Source of the DNA: an uncultured Desulfovibrio sp.
GTDB taxonomy: Bacteria > Desulfobacterota > Desulfovibrionia > Desulfovibrionales > Desulfovibrionaceae
DNA length: 64,000 nucleotides
Direction of reading: 5' to 3'
NCBI GenBank assembly: GCA_900547595.1
Contig: URHE01000003.1
Location: forward strand, 8,470 to 72,469
Shown here: positions 7,427 to 16,067 of the stretch, piece after piece
How positions within the stretch are numbered: position 1 is the stretch's first letter
Layout: each line of letters begins with the position of its first letter
The notes under the pieces: generated by a model
Seen by the model: only the letters and a program-made list of their open reading frames with translations
The model's database searches: none
Told to the model about the DNA's origin: nothing
Program-made: the position numbers and the translations under genes

Positions 7427-8896
7427 TCACTCCACTGTCAGCCAGAAGGTGAATGCCAGCAGGCAGAGTGTGGTCACCAGCGTGATGCCGCGCACCCAGC
7501 GTGGGGCCAGGCCGCCAGGATGCAGCCTGCCCTCGGCGATTTCGCGCTGGCGGGTGATGGTGGCGGAATAAAAGACAATGGTGGCAATCACAAATATCAG
7601 CGACCAGCGCGTCTGGGTGACATTTGAGCTGATCAGTGCGGCCATGCAGAAAATGGCGCCGAAAAAGCCGATAAGCACATGCAGGAAGTACTGGTTGGGC
7701 TTGAGAACATTGAACCCCACCACCTTCATGGAGATGCAGGAGTACAGATAGGGCATGAGCGTGAGGATGACCGCGGTGGAAGCCAGTTTGCCAAACTGCT
7801 GGCTGGCCGCCGGCGAAATCGTGAACAACACCATGAGGCTCATGAGGACGGCCACAATGAGCAGCCCGGACACAGGCGCGCCCTGCTCATTGGCACGGGA
7901 AAAAATCGCACCGAAAAGGCCATCGTCCGCCGCGGCCTTGGCACTCTGGCTGACAATCATGATCCAGCCGCCAAGGGAGCCGATGCAGCCCAGCGCCGCG
8001 CAGCCGGCCACCACATGCCCGGCGGCTTCACCCAGCGCCACGCGCACGGCATCGGCAAAGGGCGCGGACGAGGCGAGCAATTCCCGGTTGGGAATCATGC
8101 CCATGATAACCGAGGAGCTTAAGATGTAGCAGCCGCCGGCGAGCAGCACGCCGCTGATGGTGGCAATGGGCACATTGCGGCGCGGATTGCGGACAACGCC
8201 GGCGGAAACCGAGGCGCTTTCCACCCCGATGAAGGCCCAGAGCGTGAGGTTGATGGTATTGGTATAGGCCTGGAACGGGCTTTCGCCGCTCACGTTCCAG
8301 GCACTGCAGAACAGCTCGGGGCTGAACCACAGCCAACCGAATACCGCCACGCCCACGATGGGCAGCAGCTTGATGGAGGTGGCCACGGACTGAACAAAGC
8401 CGATAAAGCGCGGACCGAGCATATTGGCATAGGCCAGGAGCCAGATAACGAAAATTTCGGCTCCGGCCGCGGCATAGGGATGCTCCAGCGCCGGCACGAA
8501 ATGGGTCAGATAGCCGATGCCGGCCACGCCAAGTCCCACATTGCCGATGACATTGGCCACCCAATAGACCATGTTCGTCTGGTAGCCCATATAGTCGCCA
8601 AAGGCCTTGCGCGCATAGGCATAGGGGCCGCCAGCCGCCGGATAGATGCTGGCCAGGCTGGAAAAGGTGAGCGCCAGCGCCACAGCGCCCGCCGTGGTGG
8701 TCAGCCAGCCCAGGAGGGAAATGCTGCCAAAGGCTGCCAGATTGGCCGGGAGCATGAAAACTCCGGAACCCATCATGTTGCCGGCCACCATGAAGGTGGC
8801 GGCGACAACGCCCATCTTGTTGCCGTGGGATGCAGAATCTTCCGCCATGCGGCTGCTCGCTGTGAAGGATATGCCGGGGATGCGGGATATGGTCAC
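7427..8896 (-). CDS. AdiC-like basic amino acid/polyamine antiporter (APC family)
   Basis: A 489-residue, about twelve-helix APC transporter that aligns throughout with the arginine:agmatine antiporter AdiC and with CadB/PotE. Visible landmarks are the unwound TM1 motif AGNMMGSGVFMLPANLA, TM6 LTLWAFIGVESASV including the gating Trp, the conserved loop NPRRNVPIATISGVLLAG, and GSLGGWIMIVSQSAKAAADDGLF including the second key Trp. It would exchange a cationic amino acid for its decarboxylation product across the inner membrane. No decarboxylase gene is adjacent, so the substrate pair is open. The start is GTG at 8896 with a weak AAGG upstream; ATG at 8845 is an alternative that better matches the AdiC N-terminus. 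Confidence 0.88.
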   Translation of the reverse strand: MTISRIPGISFTASSRMAEDSASHGNKMGVVAATFMVAGNMMGSGVFMLPANLAAFGSISLLGWLTTTAGAVALALTFSSLASIYPAAGGPYAYARKAFGDYMGYQTNMVYWVANVIGNVGLGVAGIGYLTHFVPALEHPYAAAGAEIFVIWLLAYANMLGPRFIGFVQSVATSIKLLPIVGVAVFGWLWFSPELFCSAWNVSGESPFQAYTNTINLTLWAFIGVESASVSAGVVRNPRRNVPIATISGVLLAGGCYILSSSVIMGMIPNRELLASSAPFADAVRVALGEAAGHVVAGCAALGCIGSLGGWIMIVSQSAKAAADDGLFGAIFSRANEQGAPVSGLLIVAVLMSLMVLFTISPAASQQFGKLASTAVILTLMPYLYSCISMKVVGFNVLKPNQYFLHVLIGFFGAIFCMAALISSNVTQTRWSLIFVIATIVFYSATITRQREIAEGRLHPGGLAPRWVRGITLVTTLCLLAFTFWLTVE

Positions 8897-9087
8897 GCAT
8901 CGCCGCCTTCACAGGCTTTGCGTTTTTCCGTGCCGCTTGTCAATGCCGCGCCCCTGCCGGACCATGGCCGCGTGCCCCGTGGGGCGTTGTGCCGGTCCCG
9001 CGGCATCCGTCTTGACACGGGAGGGGGCAGGGGGGAGAGTGGGTATTCCGGCGCAGCGCCGGCGGAACAGCGGAAGAGGGATGAGCC

Positions 9088-9531
9088 ATGCAGGAAAAAA
9101 CAGCGCTCAGCATCATCGGCCATGCCGCGCAGCTTGCCGCCGCGACGCCGCGCCTGCCGCTCTACCTTTCTCCTGTTCAGGCCGGCTGGCCCTCCGCGGC
9201 TGAAGACTATATCGACGAGCAGATCAATCTCCATGAAATAGCGGTGCGCAATCCCGCGGCCACCTTCTTTTTGCGCGCCTGCGGCGATTCGATGCTGGGG
9301 GCGGGCATCCACGACGGCGATCTGCTCGTGGTGGACAGGTCGGCCGAGGCCGCGCACAACAGGGTAGTCATCGCGGCGCTGGACGGCGAGCTGCTGGTCA
9401 AGCGCCTGGTTCGCCGCGGGCACAAGACCTGTTTGGTTCCGGCCAACCCGGACTATCCGGAAATCGACATCACCAACCGTGAGTATGTCCACATCTGGGG
9501 CGTTGTCACCTATGTCCTGCACAAGCTGTGA
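9088..9531 (+). CDS. umuD: UmuD-like SOS mutagenesis protein
   Basis: A 147-residue S24-type autoprotease. The self-cleavage site is Ala32-Gly33 (in PVQAGWPS), the nucleophile is Ser68 in CGDSM, and the general base is Lys105 in ELLVKRL. RecA-stimulated cleavage yields UmuD', which joins UmuC to form translesion polymerase V. It overlaps umuC by about 20 bp, so the two are translationally coupled. A perfect dyad (CCGGCGC-A-GCGCCGG) lies just upstream. I could not identify a LexA box with confidence, because the operator consensus for this lineage is not one I can apply by eye. Length is normal for the family. Confidence 0.92.
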   Translation: MQEKTALSIIGHAAQLAAATPRLPLYLSPVQAGWPSAAEDYIDEQINLHEIAVRNPAATFFLRACGDSMLGAGIHDGDLLVVDRSAEAAHNRVVIAALDGELLVKRLVRRGHKTCLVPANPDYPEIDITNREYVHIWGVVTYVLHKL

Positions 9532-10945
9532 ACAGCGCTGGTGCGCTCCTGATGGCTCCCTGGTCGCCCTGGTGGACTGCGACACCTTCTATGCGTCCTG
9601 CGAGCGCGTCTGCCGCCCGGACCTGCGGGGGCGGCCCGTGGTGGTACTGAGCAACAATGACGGCTGCCTTGTGGCCATGAGCCGGGAGGCAAAAGCCCTG
9701 GGCCTGCCCATGGGCGAGCCGGAATTCAGGGTCCGCCATCTGCTCGCGCGGCACAATGTGGCCGTGTTTTCCTCCAATTATGCCCTGTATGGCGACCTTT
9801 CGCGCCGCGTCATGCAGACCCTCGCAAGCGTCGTGCCCCATGTGGAGGTGTATTCCATTGACGAGGCCTTCGTTGTGCTGGACAGCGCGCTCGTGGCCAA
9901 TGCCGGCGACATTGCGCGTGAAATGCGGCAGCGTGTGGCCCGCTGGGTGGGGCTGCCGGTATCCGTCGGCATTGCGCCCACCCGCGTTCTGGCCAAGCTG
10001 GCCATCAGGGTTGCCAAGACCTATCCGGCCTATGGCGGCATCTTTGATCTCAGCCGCTCGCACCATGTCGAAAAACTGCTGGACAGCGTGGGCGTGGGCG
10101 ATGTGTGGGGCGTGGGCCGCAAGAGCGCGCTGAAGCTCCGCACACAGGGCATCCACACCGCCCGCCAGCTCCGGGATGCCGACCCGGAAAGCGTCCGGCG
10201 GCTGCTCACTGTGCGCGGCCTGAACATTCACATGGAATTGCGCGGTATTCCCGCCATTGGTGAAGACATTCCCGCCACGCATGTGATCATCATTTCCTCG
10301 CGTTCTCTCGGGCGCACAGTGCGCGAGCTGGGGCCGCTGGAGCAGGCCGTTGCCTTCCACGCCGCCAGGGCCGCGGAAAAACTGCGCGGCAAAAGGCTTA
10401 CGGCCCGCATGGTCAGTGTGCGCCTCCAGATGCGGATTGACGCCGAAGACCTCTCCCGGCGGGAGCAAGTGACCGCAACGCGGCTCTCCCGCCCCACTGC
10501 CGACAGCGCTGTCATCATCCGCGCCGCCAGGGAAGGGCTGCACCGGATTTTTCAGACGGATTGCACCTATGCCAAGGTCATGGTCGCGCTCACCGAGCTT
10601 TCCGACCCGGCCAGAGAGCAGCACGACATGCTGGAACAGGCCGCCGGGCTGCCCGCGCGCGATGCCCGGCGCATGCGCCTCATGCGGCTCATGGACAGGA
10701 TCAACCGGGTGGAGGGTCGGGGCACGCTGACCTTTGCCGCACAGGGACCGCCCCATGCGGACTGGCACATGAAGCGCGGCCGTCTCTCGCCCTGCTGGAC
10801 GACAAATGTGCATGAACTGCTGAACGTGAGCGGCGTGCCCGGCTCATGGCGGCCACTGCCCGGGGAACAGGCACGTTCCGGAAATGGCGAAAATGGCGGT
10901 GGCAGCAATGGCGCTCCCCGCGTGGACGCCGGGCGGCGTGCGTGA
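9512..10945 (+). CDS. umuC: UmuC-like Y-family DNA polymerase (Pol V catalytic subunit)
   Basis: About 477 residues. The polymerase opens with VALVDCDTFYASCERV (first catalytic Asp and the FYASCE motif), has the second catalytic block VYSIDEAFV, the palm/thumb motif SVGIAPTRVLAKLA, the helix-hairpin segment VGVGDVWGVGRKSA, and the C-terminal little-finger and UmuC-specific tail with WHMKRGRLSPCWTT. It performs error-prone bypass of DNA lesions with UmuD'. The ATG at 9512 sits within the end of umuD; in-frame GTG 9479 and ATG 9485 are alternatives that would add 9-11 residues. Confidence 0.92.
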   Translation: MSCTSCEQRWCAPDGSLVALVDCDTFYASCERVCRPDLRGRPVVVLSNNDGCLVAMSREAKALGLPMGEPEFRVRHLLARHNVAVFSSNYALYGDLSRRVMQTLASVVPHVEVYSIDEAFVVLDSALVANAGDIAREMRQRVARWVGLPVSVGIAPTRVLAKLAIRVAKTYPAYGGIFDLSRSHHVEKLLDSVGVGDVWGVGRKSALKLRTQGIHTARQLRDADPESVRRLLTVRGLNIHMELRGIPAIGEDIPATHVIIISSRSLGRTVRELGPLEQAVAFHAARAAEKLRGKRLTARMVSVRLQMRIDAEDLSRREQVTATRLSRPTADSAVIIRAAREGLHRIFQTDCTYAKVMVALTELSDPAREQHDMLEQAAGLPARDARRMRLMRLMDRINRVEGRGTLTFAAQGPPHADWHMKRGRLSPCWTTNVHELLNVSGVPGSWRPLPGEQARSGNGENGGGSNGAPRVDAGRRA

Positions 10946-10970
10946 GTCCTGCGCCGCAAAAGGAGTTACC

Positions 10971-11516
10971 GTGGAGCCGACCAGACCCTACCACTGGTAT
11001 TGCCTGCTGGGCGCCATTGTTCTTGAGACCGGCGGCACGACGCTCATGAAGCTCTCCCAGAGCTGGAGCTTTGCGCATGCCGCGCTGCTCGGCCTTGTCC
11101 TCATGTGGTGCGCCATCGCGCTGTCCTACTATCTGCTTGCCCAGTCCACCACAGGGTTGCCGGTGGGCGTCGCCTTTGCCTTCTGGGAAGGACTGGGCCT
11201 GACCCTCATCACGCTTGCCAGCGTCTTCATTCTGGATGAAACGCTGAACCTCAAGCGTCTGCTTGGCCTGGTATGCGTTCTGGTGGGCGCGTATCTGGTT
11301 CATCAGGGCACGGGGCATGGCAGCACGGGCGTTGTGCGCCATGCGGGCCGGAGCCATGCCCTTGCGGTGTCCGGAGCTTCCGGAGTATCCACGGGGAACG
11401 GCTGCGCCGCCGCATCCGGACATGGCGTCGGAGGGGAGGGCGCAGACAGGACGTCAGGGAGTACGATACCACCAGACGGCACGGACCCTGCCGCTCCGCG
11501 CCCGCGGAGGCCGTAA
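10971..11516 (+). CDS. mdtJ: MdtJ-like small multidrug resistance subunit with C-terminal extension
   Basis: A four-helix SMR protein resembling MdtJ, one half of the MdtJI spermidine exporter. It has the TM1 glutamate in GAIVLETGGTTLMKLS and the diagnostic VAFAFWEGLGLTLITLASV, FILDETLNLKR and VLVGAYLVHQG segments. The start is GTG at 10971, set by AAAGGAG five bases upstream; the longer upstream frame overlaps umuC. After the fourth helix comes an unusual tail of about 60 residues rich in Gly, Ser, Ala and Pro that normal SMR proteins (about 105-120 residues) lack. The stop overlaps the ATG of mdtI (TAATG). It is inferred to act as a heterodimer with the next gene product. Confidence 0.85.
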   Translation: MEPTRPYHWYCLLGAIVLETGGTTLMKLSQSWSFAHAALLGLVLMWCAIALSYYLLAQSTTGLPVGVAFAFWEGLGLTLITLASVFILDETLNLKRLLGLVCVLVGAYLVHQGTGHGSTGVVRHAGRSHALAVSGASGVSTGNGCAAASGHGVGGEGADRTSGSTIPPDGTDPAAPRPRRP

Positions 11517-11854
11517 TGGAAACCCTGAGCGCATTTTTCAGTGTTTCCACGCTGTTTGTCCTTCTGGCGGCGCTGCTGGACATCCTGGCCAACCTGCTGC
11601 TGGCGCGTTCCGGCGGCTTTCGCCGCAAGTTCATCGGCCTGCTCGCCCTGACAGCCGTGGGCGCGGCGTTTTACTGCCTCTCGCTGGCGGTGCGCCATAT
11701 GGACCTGGCCGTCGCCTACGCCCTTTGGGGCAGCTTCGGCATTCTCGGCACATCCCTGGGCGGCTGGGTTTTTTTTCGCCAACGACTCAGGCCCGTGGCC
11801 TTTGTCGGCATGGCCGTCCTGATTGCCGGCATGCTGCTGCTGCGGCTGGGATGA
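11516..11854 (+). CDS. mdtI: MdtI-like small multidrug resistance subunit
   Basis: A 112-residue, four-helix SMR protein resembling MdtI. It has the membrane-embedded Asp in AALLDILANLLLARSGGFRRK, then VRHMDLAVAYALWGSFGILG and FFRQRLRPVAFVGMAVLIAG. It is the partner of the preceding MdtJ-like subunit, with which it overlaps by one base; GGAGG at 11506-11510 provides its ribosome site. In enterobacteria the pair exports spermidine; here the substrate is inferred. It lies a few kilobases from an AdiC-like antiporter, and both could contribute to polyamine or amine homeostasis, but they are not one operon. Confidence 0.88.
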   Translation: METLSAFFSVSTLFVLLAALLDILANLLLARSGGFRRKFIGLLALTAVGAAFYCLSLAVRHMDLAVAYALWGSFGILGTSLGGWVFFRQRLRPVAFVGMAVLIAGMLLLRLG

Positions 11855-11979
11855 ACCGGTTGCGCCGCGCATCAGCGAACCGGGCGGGAACGCCCGGATG
11901 GCACTGATCCGGCAGCCGGCCGCGTGCCAGAATCCGGGCCGGGGATACGGCAACACAGCAAAACGCACACGGAGATGAC

Positions 11980-12564
11980 ATGTTTCATCTATGTCGTCAG
12001 CCCTCCCCTCTGGGCGCACTGACCCTGGTCAGCTCTGCCGGCGCTCTCGTGGGCTTGTGGCTGGAAGGCCAGAAAGGTCCGGCGGACATACTTCGGGAAG
12101 AACTTGAAGAAAATCCGGATGTCCCGGTCCTGGCAGTGGCCAGAAAATGGCTGAACGCCTACTTTGCGGGCGAAAGGCCAGCCATGGCCGACATTCCGCT
12201 TGCGCCAGCGGGCAGTCCATTCCGGCAGGCGGTCTGGAAACGGCTGCTGGCCATCCCATACGGAGAGTGCGTCACCTATGGTCAGATTGCCCGCGAGCTG
12301 GCAGCAGAACTGCACAAGGAGCGCATGGCCAGCCAGGCCGTTGGCGGCGCTGTGGGCCATAACCCCATTTCCATCATCATTCCCTGCCACCGCGTTGTCG
12401 GCTCCAATGGCAGCCTGACAGGCTATGCGGGCGGCATTGACAAAAAAATCCGGCTGCTGGAGCTGGAAGGCGTGGACATGCACCGTTTTTTTGTTCCCGG
12501 CACGCGCGGGGCACAACGCAAGGCCACGCCGGGACCGGGCATGCGCCAAATGGCTATGCCCTGA
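11980..12564 (+). CDS. ogt: Methylated-DNA--protein-cysteine methyltransferase
   Basis: A 194-residue suicide repair protein that moves the alkyl group from O6-alkylguanine to its own cysteine. The active-site Cys136 lies in the signature SIIIPCHRVVG, preceded by the DNA-binding helix-turn-helix VTYGQIARELA with the arginine-finger region. The N-terminal domain (PSPLGALTL...GLWLEGQK) is the usual ribonuclease-like fold. GGAG upstream supports the ATG at 11980. The C-terminal 30 residues after LLELEGVDM are a non-conserved tail. A divergent 50-residue copy of the N-terminal domain exists at 28773-28925 on the other strand. Confidence 0.93.
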   Translation: MFHLCRQPSPLGALTLVSSAGALVGLWLEGQKGPADILREELEENPDVPVLAVARKWLNAYFAGERPAMADIPLAPAGSPFRQAVWKRLLAIPYGECVTYGQIARELAAELHKERMASQAVGGAVGHNPISIIIPCHRVVGSNGSLTGYAGGIDKKIRLLELEGVDMHRFFVPGTRGAQRKATPGPGMRQMAMP

Positions 12565-12868
12565 TTTGCCGCCGGACCGCGCCAGCCCCAAAACGCCGCA
12601 CAGCCCCGCATGTGCGGACAGCGAAGGCGTTGCGCGGCATCATTGCCGTGTTGCTGGGTCAGGAGCAGGCTGCGCCACTGGCGGGCGCCTTCGGCTGGGG
12701 ACTGTGCCGCTGATGGACGACTTATCCGGCCGGCGAATCTTTGCGCAGCCCTTCCATACGAAGCGCGGATTTTCCTGTTCACCAGGAATGCGAGGCAGGG
12801 ATTCGGAGTTTCTGGTCTGATGTATTTACCCGGTTCCCGCTTTCTCGGCACGGACGAAACGCCGCCTG
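12565..12868. other. Convergent intergenic region between ogt and the NRPS operon
   Basis: About 300 bp with no gene I can support. Several short overlapping open frames occur on both strands without ribosome sites. There is no clear hairpin plus T-run for either convergent unit. Confidence 0.5.
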
Positions 12869-14626
12869 TCATGCCATTGTTCGTGGCAGGATCACAGTGC
12901 TGTTATTGAAGCCCAGGGAGTAGCTGTATGAAAGCTGGGCGCCAAGGACGCGTATCAGAGGTATTCCGCCAACGGTGGCCGGCCCGTTTTCCGTTTTGTA
13001 GTCCAGGGGACTGAAAGGGCGGCCGGCATCGCGGAAAGAGATGCGCACTTCCTGGTCCGTTACGCGGACAGTTACGTCCATCAGGACGGAATCCGGCGTT
13101 TGTCCACCATAACGCACGGCGTTTACAGCCATTTCCTCCACAATGATGCCAGCTCTCATGGCCAGCCCCTGAGTGACGCCCTGCTCACGGCAGAAGTCTG
13201 TGACCCGGGCAGAAAGGCCCGTCGCTTCTTCCAGCGTATTACGCAGGGAGACATCCAGGCATTCAGGGGCGGCGTTGCGGGCTGGCAGCATGAGCAGCCC
13301 CGAAATCCGGCCGCCTGAACGTGCGGCCTCATGGCGCGTGAGGGCAAGCAGCGCCAGGGCAGTAATCATGCCGGTGACACTGAAAGACAGCCAGATACCA
13401 TCTAGGGCAAGCCAGCGGGAGAACAGCCACGCGCAGGGGATCAGCACAGCCACATTCTGAATGAATGTGGGAACTACGGCGACGGTCGCTCTCCGCAAGG
13501 TCTGCGCATAATAGATCATGAACATTGCGAAGGCGTCCCAGAGCAGGCTTGGGGCGTAATAGCGCACCGCATGCGCTCCCAGGGGCGCATCCGCGCCGGT
13601 GATGCCAAAGAGCAGGAGCAGTTGGCGCGGAAACAGCATGAGAATGACAATCAGGCAGACGGTACACGACATCAGCACTGTTAATGCCCGCCTGAATATG
13701 ATTCTCATGCCCGCATAATCGCCTTCACCATACAGCACCCCCATGATGGGCATCATGGTTTGTGATGCGCCGGATATGAACATGGAGGCCAGGGAGAGGC
13801 AGGCCAGGCAGACAGAAAATGCAACCATGCCGCTTTTGCCGGCCACTGAAAGCACCAGCATGTTGAGACAGAAAAATTTGACAAATTGCAAACCAATGGC
13901 AAGGCCGCCGGGCAGCCCTGAACGGAGAATGTCCCAGACGGTTGCGGCCAGCTGACCGCCTTTGAGCGTGAAATGGAGGGTTCTGTGCGGCGACAGCAGA
14001 TAGTACACAGACAGCAGCAAGCCCACTCCGTAGCCGGTCACTGTGGCAACGGCCGCGCCCGCAATGCTTCCGCTGTACCGGATGAACAGGACATCGCAGA
14101 CCAGGTTGACAAGATTGGCGACGACCAGCATGGCGGATGCGAGGCCGGCCCTGCCATCCACGCGCACAAAATAGCTCATGCCCGACACCACCAGAAGCAG
14201 CGGGGCGCCCCACAGGAGCGGCGTCATGTAGCGGTGCAAGAGTTCCGCAAGCGTTGTGCCTCCAGCCAGCAGCCCGGCAAGCTCCCTGCCGAGGAAGAGG
14301 CCGGCCGACACGCAGCCCATGCCAGCCAGCAGGAGTGCCAGCATTGAAAGCGTGAATACAGTCCCGGCGAGCGCTGCCTCATGCCTTCCGAGATGCCAGG
14401 CCGAAAGAATGGAACCGCCCATGCCCAAAAAGACGAATATGGTCGCAAAAGCCTGCATCAGGGGCAGCCCCAGATTCACCGCGGCAAGGGCGTCCTGCCC
14501 CAGCATGTTGCCCACAATGATGCCATCCACGACGATGCTCATGGAGAGGGCCACACTCATCATAATGGTAGGCAAAAAATAGCTGTTGAAACGCCTGAGC
14601 AGCAGGATGCCGTTTCTTTCAAACAT
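12869..14626 (-). CDS. MATE-family exporter fused to an RsbW-like histidine-kinase-type ATPase domain
   Basis: A 585-residue two-part protein. Residues about 1-440 are a twelve-helix MATE transporter (start FERNGILLLRRFNSYFLP, then VVDGIIVGNMLGQDALAAVN). Residues about 455-585 form a HATPase_c_2 domain like the anti-sigma kinases RsbW/SpoIIAB: N-box IIVEEMAVNAVRYGG (Glu498, Asn502), G1 box FRDAGRPFSPLD (Asp533), G2 box GGIPLIRVLG (about 553). The kinase half closely resembles the C-terminal domain of the SpoIIE-like protein in the same operon. It is the last gene of the NRPS operon and a likely exporter of the product, with activity tied to the STAS/phosphatase pair (inference). ATG 14626 follows the previous stop by 16 bp; a TTG at 14662 would overlap that gene. 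Confidence 0.85.
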   Translation of the reverse strand: MFERNGILLLRRFNSYFLPTIMMSVALSMSIVVDGIIVGNMLGQDALAAVNLGLPLMQAFATIFVFLGMGGSILSAWHLGRHEAALAGTVFTLSMLALLLAGMGCVSAGLFLGRELAGLLAGGTTLAELLHRYMTPLLWGAPLLLVVSGMSYFVRVDGRAGLASAMLVVANLVNLVCDVLFIRYSGSIAGAAVATVTGYGVGLLLSVYYLLSPHRTLHFTLKGGQLAATVWDILRSGLPGGLAIGLQFVKFFCLNMLVLSVAGKSGMVAFSVCLACLSLASMFISGASQTMMPIMGVLYGEGDYAGMRIIFRRALTVLMSCTVCLIVILMLFPRQLLLLFGITGADAPLGAHAVRYYAPSLLWDAFAMFMIYYAQTLRRATVAVVPTFIQNVAVLIPCAWLFSRWLALDGIWLSFSVTGMITALALLALTRHEAARSGGRISGLLMLPARNAAPECLDVSLRNTLEEATGLSARVTDFCREQGVTQGLAMRAGIIVEEMAVNAVRYGGQTPDSVLMDVTVRVTDQEVRISFRDAGRPFSPLDYKTENGPATVGGIPLIRVLGAQLSYSYSLGFNNSTVILPRTMA

Positions 14627-14642
14627 CAGTGGATGCCACCTG

Positions 14643-16028
14643 TCAGTCAAAATCCTTGACAAAGACGCGCAATTTCCCGCTGTTACCGCGTCGTGGAGCC
14701 TCGGTGGACGCGCGGACGCGCACGTCCTCAGCGTCGTTTGCTTTCAGAATACGGATCAGTATCTCCGCCAGAGCCGTTGCGACAGCGGCACGTTCCGCGT
14801 TCGCCATGGGCTCGCACCGAATTTCAAGCTCCGTCGGCGACCGCTGGATGAACTGACAGGCGGCGCAGCCCGGCACATGCAGCGCCGCCACCATCATTAC
14901 CGGCGGCGAGAGAAAGAAGGAGCCGTTCCGGGCCGGAAATTCAAGCATGTCTTCCTTCCGGCCCTCAATTTCGAGTACGGGGAAAGGGGAACCGCAGGCG
15001 CATGGCTCTTTGCGCAGTCTGGCCCTGTCTGAAACCCGGTAGCGGATCACGGGTTGGACGAGGTTCGCGAGATTGGTCAGCAAAATGCCGTCGCTCAGTC
15101 CTTCCTCCACCGGGTTGTTGTCGGCATCCACCGGCTCCATGATGATCCAGTCGCTGTTGAGGTGCAGATGATTGGCCTTGCAGAGCATGGCCACTTCTCC
15201 CCCTTCCGTGGAGCAGTAATTGTCCATGACAGGGCACTGAAAGATCTCTTCCAGCATGGCAAGCACATCAGGCGCGAGATATTCCGCCGAACTGCACAGG
15301 ACCAGCGGCCTGATGGCAAGCCTGCCGGCCTTTTGCGCCTTTGCAAGTATCTGGAGGATAGAGGGATACGAACCCAGGATTTCGGGCTGAAAGCCATTCA
15401 GTTCATCCACAAGTCTGGGGAGGGGGGTCTCAATGGAACAGAATGCGATGCGGTCTGCCTTGCCGTTCGCTTCATAGGCCTGACGCATCCTCAGGAAGGA
15501 AAGGTAGGAGGAATGGCGACCGCCCCCGGCAGTGATCGCGCAGGCTTTGGGCCATGGGCGCTGGATTGCGGCTATGCCGCCAAGCTTGCCGCCATTCCAG
15601 AAACGGCTTTGCAGCAGGGCCGCGTTGATCTGATTGTGGCGCGCATCCCGGACAATATGCAGGGGCGCCGCCGTGGACCCGGAAGTGCTGAGCACCCTGT
15701 ACCGATCCAGAAAATCCTGCCCCATGGTTGCCGGATTGGCGAGAAACTCGCCCAGCTTCCGTGCGGTCACGGTTCTGTCGCACATCCAGTCGTCAAAATG
15801 CGCCACGCCTTCGGCGCGTTCCAGAACCGGAATATCCCTCAGGCAGGGCTTTTCTGGCAAATCCCTGTATTTTTCAGCGAGAAACGGCGAATTGGCCCTG
15901 GCATGGGCAACCAGAAAATGCAACCGCTCTTCCTGCAGTCGCGCCAGCTCCTCCCTGTTCATGCGTTCGGCCTGGCGGACAAGGTTCATGGCAAGCTCTG
16001 GATTCATGGACATGGCTGCATCATGCAT
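14643..16028 (-). CDS. Phenylacetate-CoA-ligase-like AMP-forming ligase
   Basis: A 461-residue member of the PaaK branch of the adenylate-forming superfamily. It has a phosphate-binding loop STSGSTAAPLHIVRD, a central YCSTEGG motif (adenine/acid site), LVQPVIRYRVSDR, and CACGSPFPVLEIEGRKEDML with the paired Cys common to PaaK proteins. Family members activate a carboxylic acid, often aromatic, as acyl-AMP then CoA ester, or pass it to a carrier. ATG 16028 has AAAGGA upstream. It sits 39 bp after the phosphopantetheinyl transferase gene in the NRPS operon. It may supply or remove an acyl unit for the peptide, for example an aryl cap for the first module. The acid is unknown. Confidence 0.8.
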   Translation of the reverse strand: MHDAAMSMNPELAMNLVRQAERMNREELARLQEERLHFLVAHARANSPFLAEKYRDLPEKPCLRDIPVLERAEGVAHFDDWMCDRTVTARKLGEFLANPATMGQDFLDRYRVLSTSGSTAAPLHIVRDARHNQINAALLQSRFWNGGKLGGIAAIQRPWPKACAITAGGGRHSSYLSFLRMRQAYEANGKADRIAFCSIETPLPRLVDELNGFQPEILGSYPSILQILAKAQKAGRLAIRPLVLCSSAEYLAPDVLAMLEEIFQCPVMDNYCSTEGGEVAMLCKANHLHLNSDWIIMEPVDADNNPVEEGLSDGILLTNLANLVQPVIRYRVSDRARLRKEPCACGSPFPVLEIEGRKEDMLEFPARNGSFFLSPPVMMVAALHVPGCAACQFIQRSPTELEIRCEPMANAERAAVATALAEILIRILKANDAEDVRVRASTEAPRRGNSGKLRVFVKDFD

Positions 16029-16067
16029 AGCGCATCCTTTTGCTATCGGTTTCAGCAAAACCGTTTT

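Noticed and set aside
7200..7571. 123-residue plus-strand frame overlapping the antiporter 3' end
   Set aside because: It enters the AdiC-like gene in antisense and has no RBS; probably non-coding.
9001..9087. Search for a LexA box upstream of umuD
   Set aside because: The region has TTGACA and a perfect CCGGCGC/GCGCCGG dyad, but nothing I can confidently call a LexA operator without the lineage-specific consensus.
11878..11900. CCGGGCG-GGAA-CGCCCGG hairpin after mdtI as terminator
   Set aside because: Good stem but followed by ATGGCAC with no T-run, so not called as an intrinsic terminator.
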